This document shows positions 33,450 to 42,587 of a stretch of 64,000 nt of DNA, one piece after another. The position numbers and the translations under genes are program-made. The DNA is taken from contig JAEYBE010000026.1 in the NCBI GenBank assembly GCA_023404495.1, positions 30,115 to 94,114 of the forward strand. Reading direction: 5' to 3'. A model generated the notes under the pieces. That model saw only the letters and a program-made list of their open reading frames with translations. It ran no database searches and was not told where the DNA came from. Within the stretch, counting starts at the first letter, position 1. Each line of letters opens with the position of its first letter. Source of the DNA: Actinomycetes bacterium (GTDB lineage Bacteria; Actinomycetota; Thermoleophilia; Solirubrobacterales; JACPNS01).

Positions 33450-34826
33450 GTGGCAAGGCCGGTGACCAAGTGGCTCGTCCTGGTGGGTGCGGTGATCTCG
33501 ACCGCAGGTGTGCTCTTTGGCTACGACCAAGGTGTCATTTCAGGTGCCCTCAGCGGCATCGAGCACGACTTCGACACGAGTACGACGACGCTGGAGATCA
33601 TCACCAGCTGGGTGACACTCGGGGCGCTGGTCGGCGCGCTGATTGCCGGTGTCACGGCAGACCGCTTTGGGCGACGTACGACCGTCATCGCGGCCGGTGT
33701 GCTGTTCATTGGCGGCGCGCTGGTCGAGGCGGTCGCACCCGGCTCGGCGGTGTTGGTGGTCGGCCGGCTGATCGTCGGATTTGCGGTCGGTATCGCCTCG
33801 GTCGCAGCGCCGCTGTATGCCGCGGAGATGGCGCCGACGCATCTGCGCGGCCGATTCGTCTCCGGGTACCAGCTCGGCATCACCTTCGGAATCTTCATCG
33901 CCTACCTGGTCGATGAGCTGCTCGACGCCGGCGATTGGCGGGTGATGCTCGGCGCGTCGGCCGTGGTCGGCGTCGTGCTGATCGTGCTGATCCTCCCCCT
34001 CCCTGACACGCCGCGCTGGTATCTGAAGGCCGGACGCCGCGACGACGCAAGGGCCGCGTTGGTGAAAGTGGCCGGCGACCCAGACCCCGACGCGACGATC
34101 GCAGAGCAGGTGGCAGCCGAGGACGGCGAGAGTGAGGCCAGCTGGGGCGTCGCGTTCTCGCGGCGTTGGCGTACTCCGCTGATGGTTGGTGTCGGTCTCG
34201 CGGTCTTCCAGCAGATCACCGGCATCAACGCGATCATCTACTACGCAGACAAGATCTTCGATGCGGCCGGCTTCGAGACCGTCGCCCAGCAGACTGCCGC
34301 GACGACCTGGGCCGTCGGCGCGGTGAACGTATTGGCGACGCTGATCGCCGTGGCATTCGTCGACAAGCTCGGACGCAAGCCGCTGCTGCTGGCCGGCCTG
34401 ATCGGCATGGGCGTCAGCCTCGCGGCCGTCGGATTCTCCTTCCTCGAGCTCGGCGATGTGTCGCTCGCCGGCTCTTCGCAGAAGGTCTCGACCGCCGGCA
34501 CGCTGACGCTCGTGGCGCTGGTCGTCTACATCGCCTCGTTCGCGTTCTCGATGGGTCCGGTGGTCTGGACGATCATCAACGAGATCTACCCACGCGAAGT
34601 TCGTGGGCGCATGGTCTCGATCGCCACGGCGGTCAACTGGTTCTCTGCGTGGCTCGTGAGCCAGTTCTTCCTCTCGCTGGTGAACGCGATCGGCGAGCCG
34701 GCGACCTTCTGGCTCTTCGCGTCGCTCTGCGGTGTCGCCTTTCTCTGGATCTGGCGCAAGGTGCCAGAGACCAAGGGCCGCTCGCTCGAGGAGATCGAGC
34801 AGATGTGGTCCGGCGCGAGCAGGTAG
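33450..34826 (+). CDS. MFS sugar porter family transporter
   Basis: Twelve-helix major facilitator of 458 residues with sugar-porter signatures: FGYDQGVISGAL in helix 1, DRFGRR between helices 2 and 3, GRLIVGFAVGIAS, LPDTPRWYLKAGR after helix 6, QQITGINAIIYY in helix 7, DKLGRKPLLL between 8 and 9, and PETKGRSLEEIEQMW at the C-terminus. It most likely imports a hexose, pentose or polyol with protons. GTG at 33450 is fixed by the -10 hexamer seven bases upstream; a nearby ATG (33448) is in another frame. No sugar catabolic genes are adjacent. Confidence 0.94.
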   Translation: MARPVTKWLVLVGAVISTAGVLFGYDQGVISGALSGIEHDFDTSTTTLEIITSWVTLGALVGALIAGVTADRFGRRTTVIAAGVLFIGGALVEAVAPGSAVLVVGRLIVGFAVGIASVAAPLYAAEMAPTHLRGRFVSGYQLGITFGIFIAYLVDELLDAGDWRVMLGASAVVGVVLIVLILPLPDTPRWYLKAGRRDDARAALVKVAGDPDPDATIAEQVAAEDGESEASWGVAFSRRWRTPLMVGVGLAVFQQITGINAIIYYADKIFDAAGFETVAQQTAATTWAVGAVNVLATLIAVAFVDKLGRKPLLLAGLIGMGVSLAAVGFSFLELGDVSLAGSSQKVSTAGTLTLVALVVYIASFAFSMGPVVWTIINEIYPREVRGRMVSIATAVNWFSAWLVSQFFLSLVNAIGEPATFWLFASLCGVAFLWIWRKVPETKGRSLEEIEQMWSGASR

Positions 34827-34861
34827 CCAGGTCCAACTGGACCTCCGGCTGACCCGGCACA

Positions 34862-34867
34862 TATGCT
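34862..34867 (+). promoter_or_regulatory. -10 element (TATGCT) that overlaps an apparent ATG
   Basis: TATGCT with seven bases to the GTG at 34875. The hexamer contains the ATG that opens the frame at 34863, so that ATG would not be in the mRNA. Confidence 0.5.
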
Positions 34868-34874
34868 CCCCAGC

Positions 34875-36512
34875 GTGAAACGCTGGACGGTGCTGATCAT
34901 CATGTGCGCGGCGCAGTTCATCATGGTGCTCGACACCACGGTGATGAACGTGTCGGTTTCAAACGTCGTTGAAGACCTCGACACCTCGCTCACGACGGTC
35001 CAGCTCGCGATCACGCTCTACACCCTGGTGATGGGATCGTTCATGTTGCTCGGCGGGCGCCTGGGCGACATCTTCGGCCGCAAGAAGATCTTCGGCATCG
35101 GACTGATCGTCTACGGGGTCGGTTCGATGACCACCGCGCTCAGCCCCAACGCCGGCTGGCTGCTCTTTGGCTGGTCATTCGTCGAAGGTGCCGGCGCCGT
35201 GATGGTGATGCCGGCGATCATCTCCCTGACGGCTTCCAACTACTCGGGACGCGATCGCGCAACCGCATACGGCGCACTCGGTGGCATTGCGGCGGCTGGC
35301 GCGGCCGCCGGTCCGCTGATCGGCGGCTGGGTGACGGAGGCATTGACATGGCGCGTGGTCTTTGCCGCGGAGACGCTCGTCTGCATCGTGATCGTGTTGC
35401 TCATGAGCCGGATCGCGGACGCCAAAAGCGAGGCCCGCGGTCGAATCGACTGGCCCGGCGTTGCCTTCTCGTCCCTGGGCCTCGGGCTCGTGGTGCTGGC
35501 GATGCTGCAGGCCGGAAGCTGGGGCCTCTTCCGCCCGACCGGCGCGCTGACGATCGCCGGGCATGAAATCACACCATTCGGATACTCGGTGGTTCCGTTC
35601 ATGGTGCTCGCAGGCCTGCTCGTGCTCTATGGATTCTTCGCCTGGGAGCGCCGCGTGATCGATCGCGGCGGCAGCCCATTGATGCACCCTGCCCTGCTGC
35701 GCAAGCTGCAACTGCGAAACGGCCTGGTGATGCTGATGGCTCAGCAGACCGTGATCGGCGGAATGTTCTTCGTGATTCCGATCTACCTGCAGTACGTGCT
35801 GCTCAAAGACGCCTTCGAGACCGGAGTAAAACTCGCGCCGATGTCAATCGCGATGCTGATCGCGGCTTTCAGCGGGCCGAAGCTCGCCGAGACCCGCTCG
35901 CCCCGCTGGATCGTCACGGTCGGCCTGGCACTCGTCGCCGCCGGCTCGGTGTTGCTGATCTCGACGATCAATCCCGAGCTCAACGACACGCTGTTCGCGG
36001 TCGGCATGGCGATCTTCGGCGCTGGATTCGGACTTGTCGCCTCCCAATTGGGCAACGTGATCATGTCCTCGGTCGGCGACTCCGACCGCGGCGAGGCGGG
36101 CGGCCTCCAGGGCACAGCACAGAACATCGGCACCTCGCTCGGCGTCGCGATGATCGGCGCGATGCTTGTCGCAAGCTTGAGCACCGGCCTCGACGAGCGC
36201 GCGCAGCAGGACCCCGCGATCTCGCAGTCAACCAAGGCTGCAATCAGCGAGGTCTCCGCCAAGGGCGTCGATGTCGTGACCAGCGCGGAGGTGAGCAAGG
36301 CGCTGGCAAACGCCGGGGTCTCTGGCGCGGAGGCCGACGCGGTGGTCGCCGCCTACGAGTCGGCTCAGATCGACGCGATCAAGGACGCGATCTTGCTCTC
36401 AGCGATCCTCGCCCTGATCGGGCTGCTGATCGCTCAGCGGCTACCGCGGGTGCCGGGCGTCGAGCTCGGTGCGGAGGACGATCGCGCGCCCCCCGCACCG
36501 GCAAACGCTTAG
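34875..36512 (+). CDS. DHA2 (EmrB/QacA) family MFS drug transporter
   Basis: Fourteen-helix proton-driven efflux protein of 545 residues: MVLDTTVMNVSVSN in helix 1, GGRLGDIFGRKK between helices 2 and 3, antiporter motif GALGGIAAAGAAAGPLIGG in helix 5. An extended loop with small coiled segments precedes the last helix. The likely role is export of drugs or lipids. GTG at 34875 is preferred over ATG 34863 because TATGCT ends seven bases before it, giving the usual N-terminus MKRWTVLIIMCAAQFIM. It follows the sugar porter by 48 bases. Its stop codon abuts the stop of the convergent SHOCT gene without a base between. Confidence 0.92.
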   Translation: MKRWTVLIIMCAAQFIMVLDTTVMNVSVSNVVEDLDTSLTTVQLAITLYTLVMGSFMLLGGRLGDIFGRKKIFGIGLIVYGVGSMTTALSPNAGWLLFGWSFVEGAGAVMVMPAIISLTASNYSGRDRATAYGALGGIAAAGAAAGPLIGGWVTEALTWRVVFAAETLVCIVIVLLMSRIADAKSEARGRIDWPGVAFSSLGLGLVVLAMLQAGSWGLFRPTGALTIAGHEITPFGYSVVPFMVLAGLLVLYGFFAWERRVIDRGGSPLMHPALLRKLQLRNGLVMLMAQQTVIGGMFFVIPIYLQYVLLKDAFETGVKLAPMSIAMLIAAFSGPKLAETRSPRWIVTVGLALVAAGSVLLISTINPELNDTLFAVGMAIFGAGFGLVASQLGNVIMSSVGDSDRGEAGGLQGTAQNIGTSLGVAMIGAMLVASLSTGLDERAQQDPAISQSTKAAISEVSAKGVDVVTSAEVSKALANAGVSGAEADAVVAAYESAQIDAIKDAILLSAILALIGLLIAQRLPRVPGVELGAEDDRAPPAPANA

Positions 36513-36806
36513 CTAGCCGAGCAGCTTCGCCTTCTGTGCGGCGAACTCCTCGTCGGTGAGGATGCCCTGTTCGTGCAGCTGGCCGAGTTCCTTGAGCTTG
36601 GCGATCTGCGGGTCCTCGGCCGGCGCGGCCGGGGCGGCGGGGGCGTACTGCTGCTGGGGCGGGGCGACCGGCGCCATGTACCCGGGCTGAGCCTCGTTCT
36701 GCTCGGCCCAGCGGTTTGCCTGGCGGCGGGAGACGTTGTTGCTGACTGCCGTCGCCGTACCGGCGACGACTGCGGTGCGGGCGACCCCGCGGAGTAGACC
36801 TGGCAT
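36513..36806 (-). CDS. Small SHOCT domain protein
   Basis: A 97-residue protein: short hydrophobic/basic N-terminus (VARTAVVAGTATAVSNNVSR), a Pro/Ala/Gln linker, and a C-terminal SHOCT motif (AKLKELGQLHEQGILTDEEF, about residues 70-92). In actinobacteria this form is commonly encoded beside DUF6325 proteins, as here (41 bases apart). It may oligomerise or recruit the DUF6325 partner. The stop TAG is directly against the convergent MFS stop (TAG|CTA at 36510-36515). Confidence 0.85.
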   Translation of the reverse strand: MPGLLRGVARTAVVAGTATAVSNNVSRRQANRWAEQNEAQPGYMAPVAPPQQQYAPAAPAAPAEDPQIAKLKELGQLHEQGILTDEEFAAQKAKLLG

Positions 36807-36847
36807 GTTGAATCTCGCTTTCTGAGTTAGAAGAGTCGGGTGACGGT

Positions 36848-37276
36848 TCAGGCGCCTGCGGCCTCGAGCGTTTCGATCAGCGCGTCGATCGGTACAGCAC
36901 CGCGCGCGACGACCTGAGCGCCGTTTCCGCGCAGGGCGCCCGCAAGCGGCGCCGCCCAGAGGTTCTCCCAGATCAGTACGGCGGCGGAGGTTCCCGGCTC
37001 GATCGCCGATGCCGCTTCGCCAATGTCGCCTTCGTCGAGCAGGCCGCTCGCCGCACCGTCAAAGACGGCGAACTCGGCGGACAACTCGTTGACGTCCAGG
37101 GTTGCCACGGTGCCGTCGTCAGCTTTGGTGATGAAGGCCAAGTCGATGATTCGGACGAGACCGCGATCGACCAGGTCGATCAGATGCGGCAGCGCCTCGC
37201 CGTTGGGCTGTTGGTCAGGCCACTCGACCACGAGATAGTCGATCGGGCCGATGGCGTCGAGAGATTCGTCAGACAT
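36848..37276 (-). CDS. DUF6325 family protein
   Basis: A 142-residue soluble protein: IGPIDYLVVEWPDQQPNGEA, LVDRGLVRIIDLAFITKADD, then an acidic middle and SAAVLIWENLWAAPLAGALR near the end. This is the DUF6325 pattern (stress-related small proteins linked with SHOCT partners). The ATG at 37276 is used; the longer frame overlaps the drug transporter gene upstream and is low-complexity. It forms a pair with the SHOCT gene and probably shares its transcript. Confidence 0.83.
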   Translation of the reverse strand: MSDESLDAIGPIDYLVVEWPDQQPNGEALPHLIDLVDRGLVRIIDLAFITKADDGTVATLDVNELSAEFAVFDGAASGLLDEGDIGEAASAIEPGTSAAVLIWENLWAAPLAGALRGNGAQVVARGAVPIDALIETLEAAGA

Positions 37277-37355
37277 TCGCGCAAATACCCCTGTGAGTTC
37301 GCGTGTTGGAAAATCGGACCTCGGCGCTCGCCTTGCGGTCCGGATACCGGCGATC

Positions 37356-38954
37356 CTATTGCGCTGGGACCGGCTCGTCGCCGGTGTCTTCCGCCGCATA
37401 GCCGGCCAGCGTGCGCTTCTCTTCATCGCGCTTGGGGAACATCGTCGCAACCAACGCAGCCCCCAGCAACACCGCGACGATGCCGGCCATGTACGCCCAG
37501 TCCTGACCGTCGAGGAACGACTGCTTGGCGCCGGCGATGATTTGGCTTGCGTACTGCGGATACTGCTCTGCGGTATTCGCCGCGCTGCCGAACGACTTGG
37601 TCAGCTCTGACTGCACCGAGTCGGTGACCTTGCTCGCATTCGGCGACGCCGCGATCGCCGAATTCACCGCAGAGGCGTATCCGGCGGTGAGCAGCGCTCC
37701 CAGCAGTGACTGCATGATCGCGCCGCCCAGATCGCGCTGTAGGTCGGCCGTCGCCGAGGCCATGCCGGCGCGGCGTACAGGTACCGAGCCGGTCAGCGAG
37801 TGCGACGCCGGCGTGCCGGCGAATCCGACGCCGATGCCCATCAGCGCATAGCCAAGGCCGACCTTCCAATACGGGATGCCCTCGTTCCAGAGCAAAAGCA
37901 TCGTGAGGAAGCCGAGCAGGCAGAAGAAGTACCCGATGAGCAGGGTGAAGCGGGCGCCGCGCGATTCAACCAATGCTGCCGAGCGCGGGGCGACGATCAC
38001 CATCAGGAACGCGGCCGGCAGGATCGCGGCCCCCGCCTCGAAGGAGCTGTAGGAGAGCACGTTCTGCAGGAACTGCTGGCCGATGAACATCGCCGCCATC
38101 AGCGAGCCGAAGACGATGATTCCTGCGGTGGCCGCAACCCAGAAGATCCGCCGCGACGCCACCTCCATGTCGTAGAGCGGAACGGAGATCCGGCGCTGCC
38201 GGATGACGAAGGCGGCCGTGGCGGCAAGACCGATCAGCAGCATTCCGACGGCGAGCGCGCCCCGACCTGGGACCGGCGCGAAGTTGAGTCCGAGCACGAT
38301 CGCCGCGACCAACAAGATCGACATCAGGCCCGAGAGGTTGTCGACCGGTTCGGTCGATTCGTTGACGTGACTCGGGACGAGACGGATCGCGAGCACCAGC
38401 GCGATCAGCGCGAGCGGCAGCGTGATCAAAAAGACCGAGCCCCAGTCGAAGTGTTCGAGCAGCGCGCCGGAGGTGATCGGTCCCAGCGCGGAGATCGCAC
38501 CGCCGATGCTCGACCAGAGGGCAATCGCCTTCGTGCGCGGCGGTCCCGCCCAGAGCGCCGTGATCAGCGAAAGCGTCGTCGGGAACGCCATGCCGGCGGC
38601 CAGGCCGCCGAGCACGCGGGCGAAGAAGAGCATCTCGACGCTGGTGCTGAACGCGGCGATCAGCGAGGCCGGGATCGCAACCGACGTTCCGATCACGAGC
38701 AGCATCTTGCGTCCGTAGCGGTCGCCGATCGCGCCCAGGTAGAGCACCGACGCCGCCAGGCCCAGGGAGTAGCCAACGGCGACGAGGTTGAGGCCAGTCT
38801 GTGAGGCGTCGAGGTCCTTGCCGATATCCGGAAGCGCGACGTTGGCTACGGCGAGATTGAGGTTGGCGACCGCGGCGACGAGAATCAGCGCCGTCAGCAC
38901 CAGCCCGGCGCGCTTGGGTACGACCGCATTCTGCTCGATCGGTGCTGCGTTCAC
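37356..38954 (-). CDS. DHA2-like MFS transporter
   Basis: Fourteen-helix MFS transporter of 532 residues with NLNLAVANVALPDIG in helix 1, YLGAIGDRYGRKM between helices 2 and 3, and a motif-C-like WSSIGGAISALGPITSGALL in helix 5. A long extracellular loop (YASAVNSAIAAS to AAGAKQSFLDG region) precedes the last helix, as in lipid or drug exporters of this type. GTG at 38954 is set by TATTCT seven bases upstream (38962-38967). It lies 29 bases from the SRPBCC gene and is followed by the DUF6325/SHOCT pair on the same strand. Confidence 0.92.
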   Translation of the reverse strand: MNAAPIEQNAVVPKRAGLVLTALILVAAVANLNLAVANVALPDIGKDLDASQTGLNLVAVGYSLGLAASVLYLGAIGDRYGRKMLLVIGTSVAIPASLIAAFSTSVEMLFFARVLGGLAAGMAFPTTLSLITALWAGPPRTKAIALWSSIGGAISALGPITSGALLEHFDWGSVFLITLPLALIALVLAIRLVPSHVNESTEPVDNLSGLMSILLVAAIVLGLNFAPVPGRGALAVGMLLIGLAATAAFVIRQRRISVPLYDMEVASRRIFWVAATAGIIVFGSLMAAMFIGQQFLQNVLSYSSFEAGAAILPAAFLMVIVAPRSAALVESRGARFTLLIGYFFCLLGFLTMLLLWNEGIPYWKVGLGYALMGIGVGFAGTPASHSLTGSVPVRRAGMASATADLQRDLGGAIMQSLLGALLTAGYASAVNSAIAASPNASKVTDSVQSELTKSFGSAANTAEQYPQYASQIIAGAKQSFLDGQDWAYMAGIVAVLLGAALVATMFPKRDEEKRTLAGYAAEDTGDEPVPAQ

Positions 38955-38961
38955 CGGCCAG

Positions 38962-38967
38962 AGAATA
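38962..38967 (-). promoter_or_regulatory. -10 element (TATTCT) of a leaderless transporter gene
   Basis: TATTCT on the minus strand with seven bases to the GTG at 38954. Confidence 0.5.
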
Positions 38968-38983
38968 CGCCGCCTGGCGGAGG

Positions 38984-39610
38984 TCAGGCGGTCGCCGTGG
39001 AAACCGGTTCGCGCGCGAGGCGCTCGGCCCGCTGTTTGATGCCGATCAGCATCTTGCTCTCCATGATCAGCGATCCAGGCATCATCGGCGCCATCGCGAT
39101 CCGCGCGGCGAGCGTTGGGAGGCGAAAGCTGTTGCGGCTGATCAATCGCGTCGCGCCGTCGGCCTCGACGATGATGAAGGCCCAGACCCAGTTGCCAGAA
39201 GCCTCTCGCCAGACAATCGTCCGCTGATCCTCAAGCACGGCTATCTCCATCGTGTTCGCGCCGAACGAGATCGAGTCTCCGAGCCGCGGATTCTGGAACT
39301 CCTCGAGCACATGGTCGGCGCTGTGCATGTTCAGTCCGAAGAGATTCTCGATCCAGTCGTAGGTGTAGGCACCGCCACGCGGCGCCGGGCCCAGTTGCGC
39401 AAGCCAGGGCCAAACCGCCGACGCCGGGGCGTCGATCGCGATCGCGCGGGTCGAGACGCCGTCGGGATTTGCGATCAGTTCGTCGCCGGGCAGGGCCTCG
39501 GTTGCTTCGGCTCCCTGCGTGCCCCAGGTCAGCACCTTGCGCGCGAAGAGCGACTTGTATGCGACGGCCAGCAGCGCGAGCGCGAGAGTTGCTTTGGGTA
39601 TTCGAGTCAT
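38984..39610 (-). CDS. SRPBCC family protein
   Basis: A 208-residue protein with a short hydrophobic N-terminal helix, then a START/SRPBCC-like domain: AIAIDAPASAVWPWLAQLG, GAYTYDWIENLFGLNMHSAD, and GATRLISRNSF near the end. Such domains bind hydrophobic ligands in a deep pocket. The N-terminal helix may anchor it to the membrane. The ATG at 39610 is preferred; GTG at 39634 would add eight residues. It lies 48 bases downstream of the FadH-like gene, so the pair may act on related lipids or aromatics. Confidence 0.83.
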   Translation of the reverse strand: MTRIPKATLALALLAVAYKSLFARKVLTWGTQGAEATEALPGDELIANPDGVSTRAIAIDAPASAVWPWLAQLGPAPRGGAYTYDWIENLFGLNMHSADHVLEEFQNPRLGDSISFGANTMEIAVLEDQRTIVWREASGNWVWAFIIVEADGATRLISRNSFRLPTLAARIAMAPMMPGSLIMESKMLIGIKQRAERLAREPVSTATA

Positions 39611-39658
39611 CGCGTCCCGGCGATCGTTGCACACCGCGGCGAATTCCGCCGCCGCGCC

Positions 39659-41689
39659 TCAGAGACGTGCGGCCAGCTCAGTGCCCTGGCGGATCGCGCG
39701 TTTTGCGTCGAGCTCGGCGGCAACATCCGCGCCGCCGATCACGTGGGTCTCGATGCCCGACTCTGACAATTCGTCAAACAAGTCGCGCACCGACTCTTGG
39801 CCGGCACAAAGCACGATCGTGTCCGCCGGAATGGTCCGCGACTCTTCGTGATCCTTGCCGAAGCTGATGTGCAGACCGTCGTCGTCGATGCGTTCGTAAC
39901 GCGCGCCGGCGACCATCTCGACCTGCTTCTTCTTGAGCACGGCGCGGTGCACCCAACCGCTCGTCTTGCCGAGCCCCTTGCCGAGCGCATCCTGCTTGCG
40001 CTGGAGCAGCACAACCTTGCGCGGTGAAGGCGTCACCTCTGCGTCGACGATGCCGCCGCGCGTTTCGAACTCTGGTGCCACGCCCCACTCGCGGCGCCAC
40101 TCGGCGAGGTCAAGCGTCGGCGACGTCTCATTTACGAGCAGTTCGGAGACGTCAAAACCGATCCCACCGGCTCCGATCACGGCGACCTGCGCTCCGTTGC
40201 CGGCCGGATCCTCGATCGCCTCTTGGTAGGAGCGAACCTTCGGATGGTCGACTCCGGGAATATCCGGCGTGCGCGCCTTCACGCCGGTCGCGATCACGAC
40301 GGCATCAAAACCCTCGGACGCAAGCTCCGCCGCCGTCGCGCGCGTGCCAAGCCGCCGCTCTACCCCGCGCTCATCGATCAGCGCGTCGAAGTAGCGGATC
40401 GTCTCGTCGAACTCCTCCTTGCCGGGTATGCGACGGGCGAGATTGAACTGGCCCCCAATCTGCTGGGCGGCCTCGAAAAGCGTGACGCTGTGTCCGCGCT
40501 CGGCGAGCGTCGTCGAGCACGCGAGCCCGGCGGGTCCCGCGCCGACCACGGCGATGCGCCGGCTGGCGTCGGCCGGCTCGATCACCAGTTCTGTCTCGTA
40601 GGCGGCGCGCGGGTTGACCAGACAGCTCGCACGCTTGTTCCTGAATGTGTGGTCAAGACACGCCTGGTTGCAAGCGATGCAGGTGTTGATCAGCTGTGGC
40701 TTGCCTGCTGCCGCCTTGTTGACCCACTCGGGATCTGCCAGAAACGGCCTGGCCATCTGGATCATGTCGGCCTTGCCCTCGGCCAGCAGCGCCTCGGCCT
40801 GGTCGGGCATGTTGATCCGGTTGGAGGCGACCACAGGGATGTCAACCACGTGCTTGATGGCCGCCGTCTGTTCGATGAACGCGGCACGCGGCACCGAAGT
40901 GACGATCGTCGGCACTCGGGCTTCGTGCCAGCCGATTCCGGTGGTCAGCATTGACGCGCCGGCCGTCTCGATCTCGCCGGCGAGTTCGAGGATCTCTTCG
41001 ATCGTCTGGCCGTCGTCCACCAGATCAAGCGCCGAGATCCGGTAGATCACGAGGAAGTCGTCGCCGGCCTGCTCGCGCACGGCTTTGATGATCTCGCGCG
41101 GAAAGCGGCGGCGGTTCTCGGGCGAGCCTCCCCATTCGTCCTCGCGCTTGTTTGTGCGCGGGGCCAGAAACTGATTGATCAGGTAGCCCTCCGAGCCCAT
41201 GATCTCGACCGCGTCGTAGCCGGCTTCGCGCGCCAGCACCGCCGCCCGGGCGAAGTCCTGGACTGTGCGCTCGACGGTGCGCGAGCTCATCGCCTTGGCC
41301 GAAAACGGGGTGATCGGCGACTTGCTGGCTGAAGCCGAGAGAGAGAACGGGTGGTACGAGTATCGACCGGCGTGGAGGATCTGCAGCGCGATCTTGCCGT
41401 CTTCAGCATGCACTGCGTCCGTGATCGTCTTGTGGCGCCGCGCGTCCGACGCGGAGGTCATGTCGCCGGCAAATGGGAGCAGCCAGCCGCGCCGGTTGGG
41501 CGAGTAGCCACCGGTCACGACGAGCCCTGCTCCGCCGCGCGCACGTTCAGCGAAGTAGGCGGCGAGTTTGTGCACGTCCGAGGCCCGGTCTTCGAGCTTG
41601 ACGTGCATCGAACCCATCACGACACGATTTCGCAATTGGGTGTGGCCGAAGTCGATCGGCTCGAGCAAATGGGGGTATGCGGACTCCAT
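39659..41689 (-). CDS. FadH-like 2,4-dienoyl-CoA reductase/NADH:flavin oxidoreductase
   Basis: A 676-residue enzyme with an N-terminal old-yellow-enzyme TIM barrel (about 1-330), a 4Fe-4S cysteine cluster (CIACNQACL followed by CLVNP, about 335-360) and C-terminal FAD and NAD(P) Rossmann domains (VVGAGPAGLACSTTL near 385; VIGAGGIGFDVSEL near 515). This is the plan of E. coli FadH and trimethylamine dehydrogenase. Histidine-rich active-site segments (ILHAGRYSYHP) favour the dienoyl-CoA reductase type used in unsaturated fatty-acid oxidation. Possible promoter TTGGAC-N16-TACCGT at 41701-41728 on the minus strand. Electrons flow NADPH-FAD-FeS-FMN-substrate. Confidence 0.92.
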   Translation of the reverse strand: MESAYPHLLEPIDFGHTQLRNRVVMGSMHVKLEDRASDVHKLAAYFAERARGGAGLVVTGGYSPNRRGWLLPFAGDMTSASDARRHKTITDAVHAEDGKIALQILHAGRYSYHPFSLSASASKSPITPFSAKAMSSRTVERTVQDFARAAVLAREAGYDAVEIMGSEGYLINQFLAPRTNKREDEWGGSPENRRRFPREIIKAVREQAGDDFLVIYRISALDLVDDGQTIEEILELAGEIETAGASMLTTGIGWHEARVPTIVTSVPRAAFIEQTAAIKHVVDIPVVASNRINMPDQAEALLAEGKADMIQMARPFLADPEWVNKAAAGKPQLINTCIACNQACLDHTFRNKRASCLVNPRAAYETELVIEPADASRRIAVVGAGPAGLACSTTLAERGHSVTLFEAAQQIGGQFNLARRIPGKEEFDETIRYFDALIDERGVERRLGTRATAAELASEGFDAVVIATGVKARTPDIPGVDHPKVRSYQEAIEDPAGNGAQVAVIGAGGIGFDVSELLVNETSPTLDLAEWRREWGVAPEFETRGGIVDAEVTPSPRKVVLLQRKQDALGKGLGKTSGWVHRAVLKKKQVEMVAGARYERIDDDGLHISFGKDHEESRTIPADTIVLCAGQESVRDLFDELSESGIETHVIGGADVAAELDAKRAIRQGTELAARL

Positions 41690-41772
41690 CGATCGGTGTA
41701 ACGGTACAACCTGAAGGGTCTAGTCCAACGTCGTTTCGACAGCGGGACAAACCCTGACCTGCGGCGATCGCC

Positions 41773-41778
41773 TAGGTT
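41773..41778 (+). promoter_or_regulatory. -10 element (TAGGTT) of a leaderless HAD gene
   Basis: TAGGTT with exactly seven bases to the GTG at 41786. Confidence 0.5.
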
Positions 41779-41785
41779 TTCGCCT

Positions 41786-42574
41786 GTGAGCCAGTTGGCA
41801 ATCGGTCAGAACCCCGCCGTGCTCCTGGACATCGACGGAGTCCTCCATGTCGGCGACACGCCCGTGCCCGGCGCCGTGGAGGCGCTCGCGCGGCTGCGCG
41901 AACTTTCGGGAGGCGTGCGACTGGTGACCAACACCACCTCACGCTCGCGCGCCGAGGTCGCCCGGCGGCTCGGCACGATCGGCATCGAAGTCGACGAGTC
42001 CGAGATCCTCTCGCCGGCCGCGATGGCCGTGCAGTACTGCTCCGATCACAAACTCGCGGCCGCCCGCTTGTATGTGTCGGACTCGCTGCGCAACGATCTC
42101 CAGCAGCTGAGCGAGGCGGCGCCTGGCACCGCACCGGACGTCGTGGTGCTCGGCGACATTGGCGACCGCTTCAACGCGGCGACGATGAACGAGATCTTCT
42201 CGCTGCTGATGGACGGCGCGCAGTTGATGGCGCTCCAGCACAACCGTTACTGGCAGCACGACTCCGGGCTGATGCTCGATGTCGGTGCCTGGGCGGCGGC
42301 GCTGGAATACGCCACGGGACGCACCGCAATCACCGTCGGAAAGCCATCGGCCGACTTCTTCAACGCCGCGCTCTCGAGCCTCGGCGTCACGGCAGACTCG
42401 GCGGTGATGATCGGCGACGACATCGAAGCCGACGTCAACGGCGCGCAGACCTGCGGCATCCAAGGGGTCCTCGTCAAAACCGGCAAGTACCGCCCCGGCG
42501 TCGTGACGGGTCGCGGCTTCGGCCCAGCCGCAATCGTCGATTCGATCGCCGACGTCCCCAACCTCCTCAAGTAA
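41786..42574 (+). CDS. HAD-IIA family phosphatase
   Basis: A 262-residue haloacid dehalogenase superfamily hydrolase: LLDIDGVLHVGD (nucleophile D15, acid/base D17), VTNTTSRSR (motif II threonine), KPSADFF (lysine of motif III) and MIGDDIEADVNGAQ (motif IV). The C2-type cap and lengths match the NagD/LHPP-like subfamily (IIA), acting on small sugar or nucleotide phosphates or on phospholysine/phosphohistidine. GTG at 41786 is fixed by the -10 hexamer. A nine-C run and then a perfect 48-bp palindrome follow the stop. Confidence 0.92.
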   Translation: MSQLAIGQNPAVLLDIDGVLHVGDTPVPGAVEALARLRELSGGVRLVTNTTSRSRAEVARRLGTIGIEVDESEILSPAAMAVQYCSDHKLAAARLYVSDSLRNDLQQLSEAAPGTAPDVVVLGDIGDRFNAATMNEIFSLLMDGAQLMALQHNRYWQHDSGLMLDVGAWAAALEYATGRTAITVGKPSADFFNAALSSLGVTADSAVMIGDDIEADVNGAQTCGIQGVLVKTGKYRPGVVTGRGFGPAAIVDSIADVPNLLK

Positions 42575-42587
42575 CCCCCCCCCAACC

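Noticed and set aside
41701..41728. TTGGAC-N16-TACCGT as promoter of the FadH-like gene
   Set aside because: Plausible, but spacing and -10 are weak; mentioned only under the gene.
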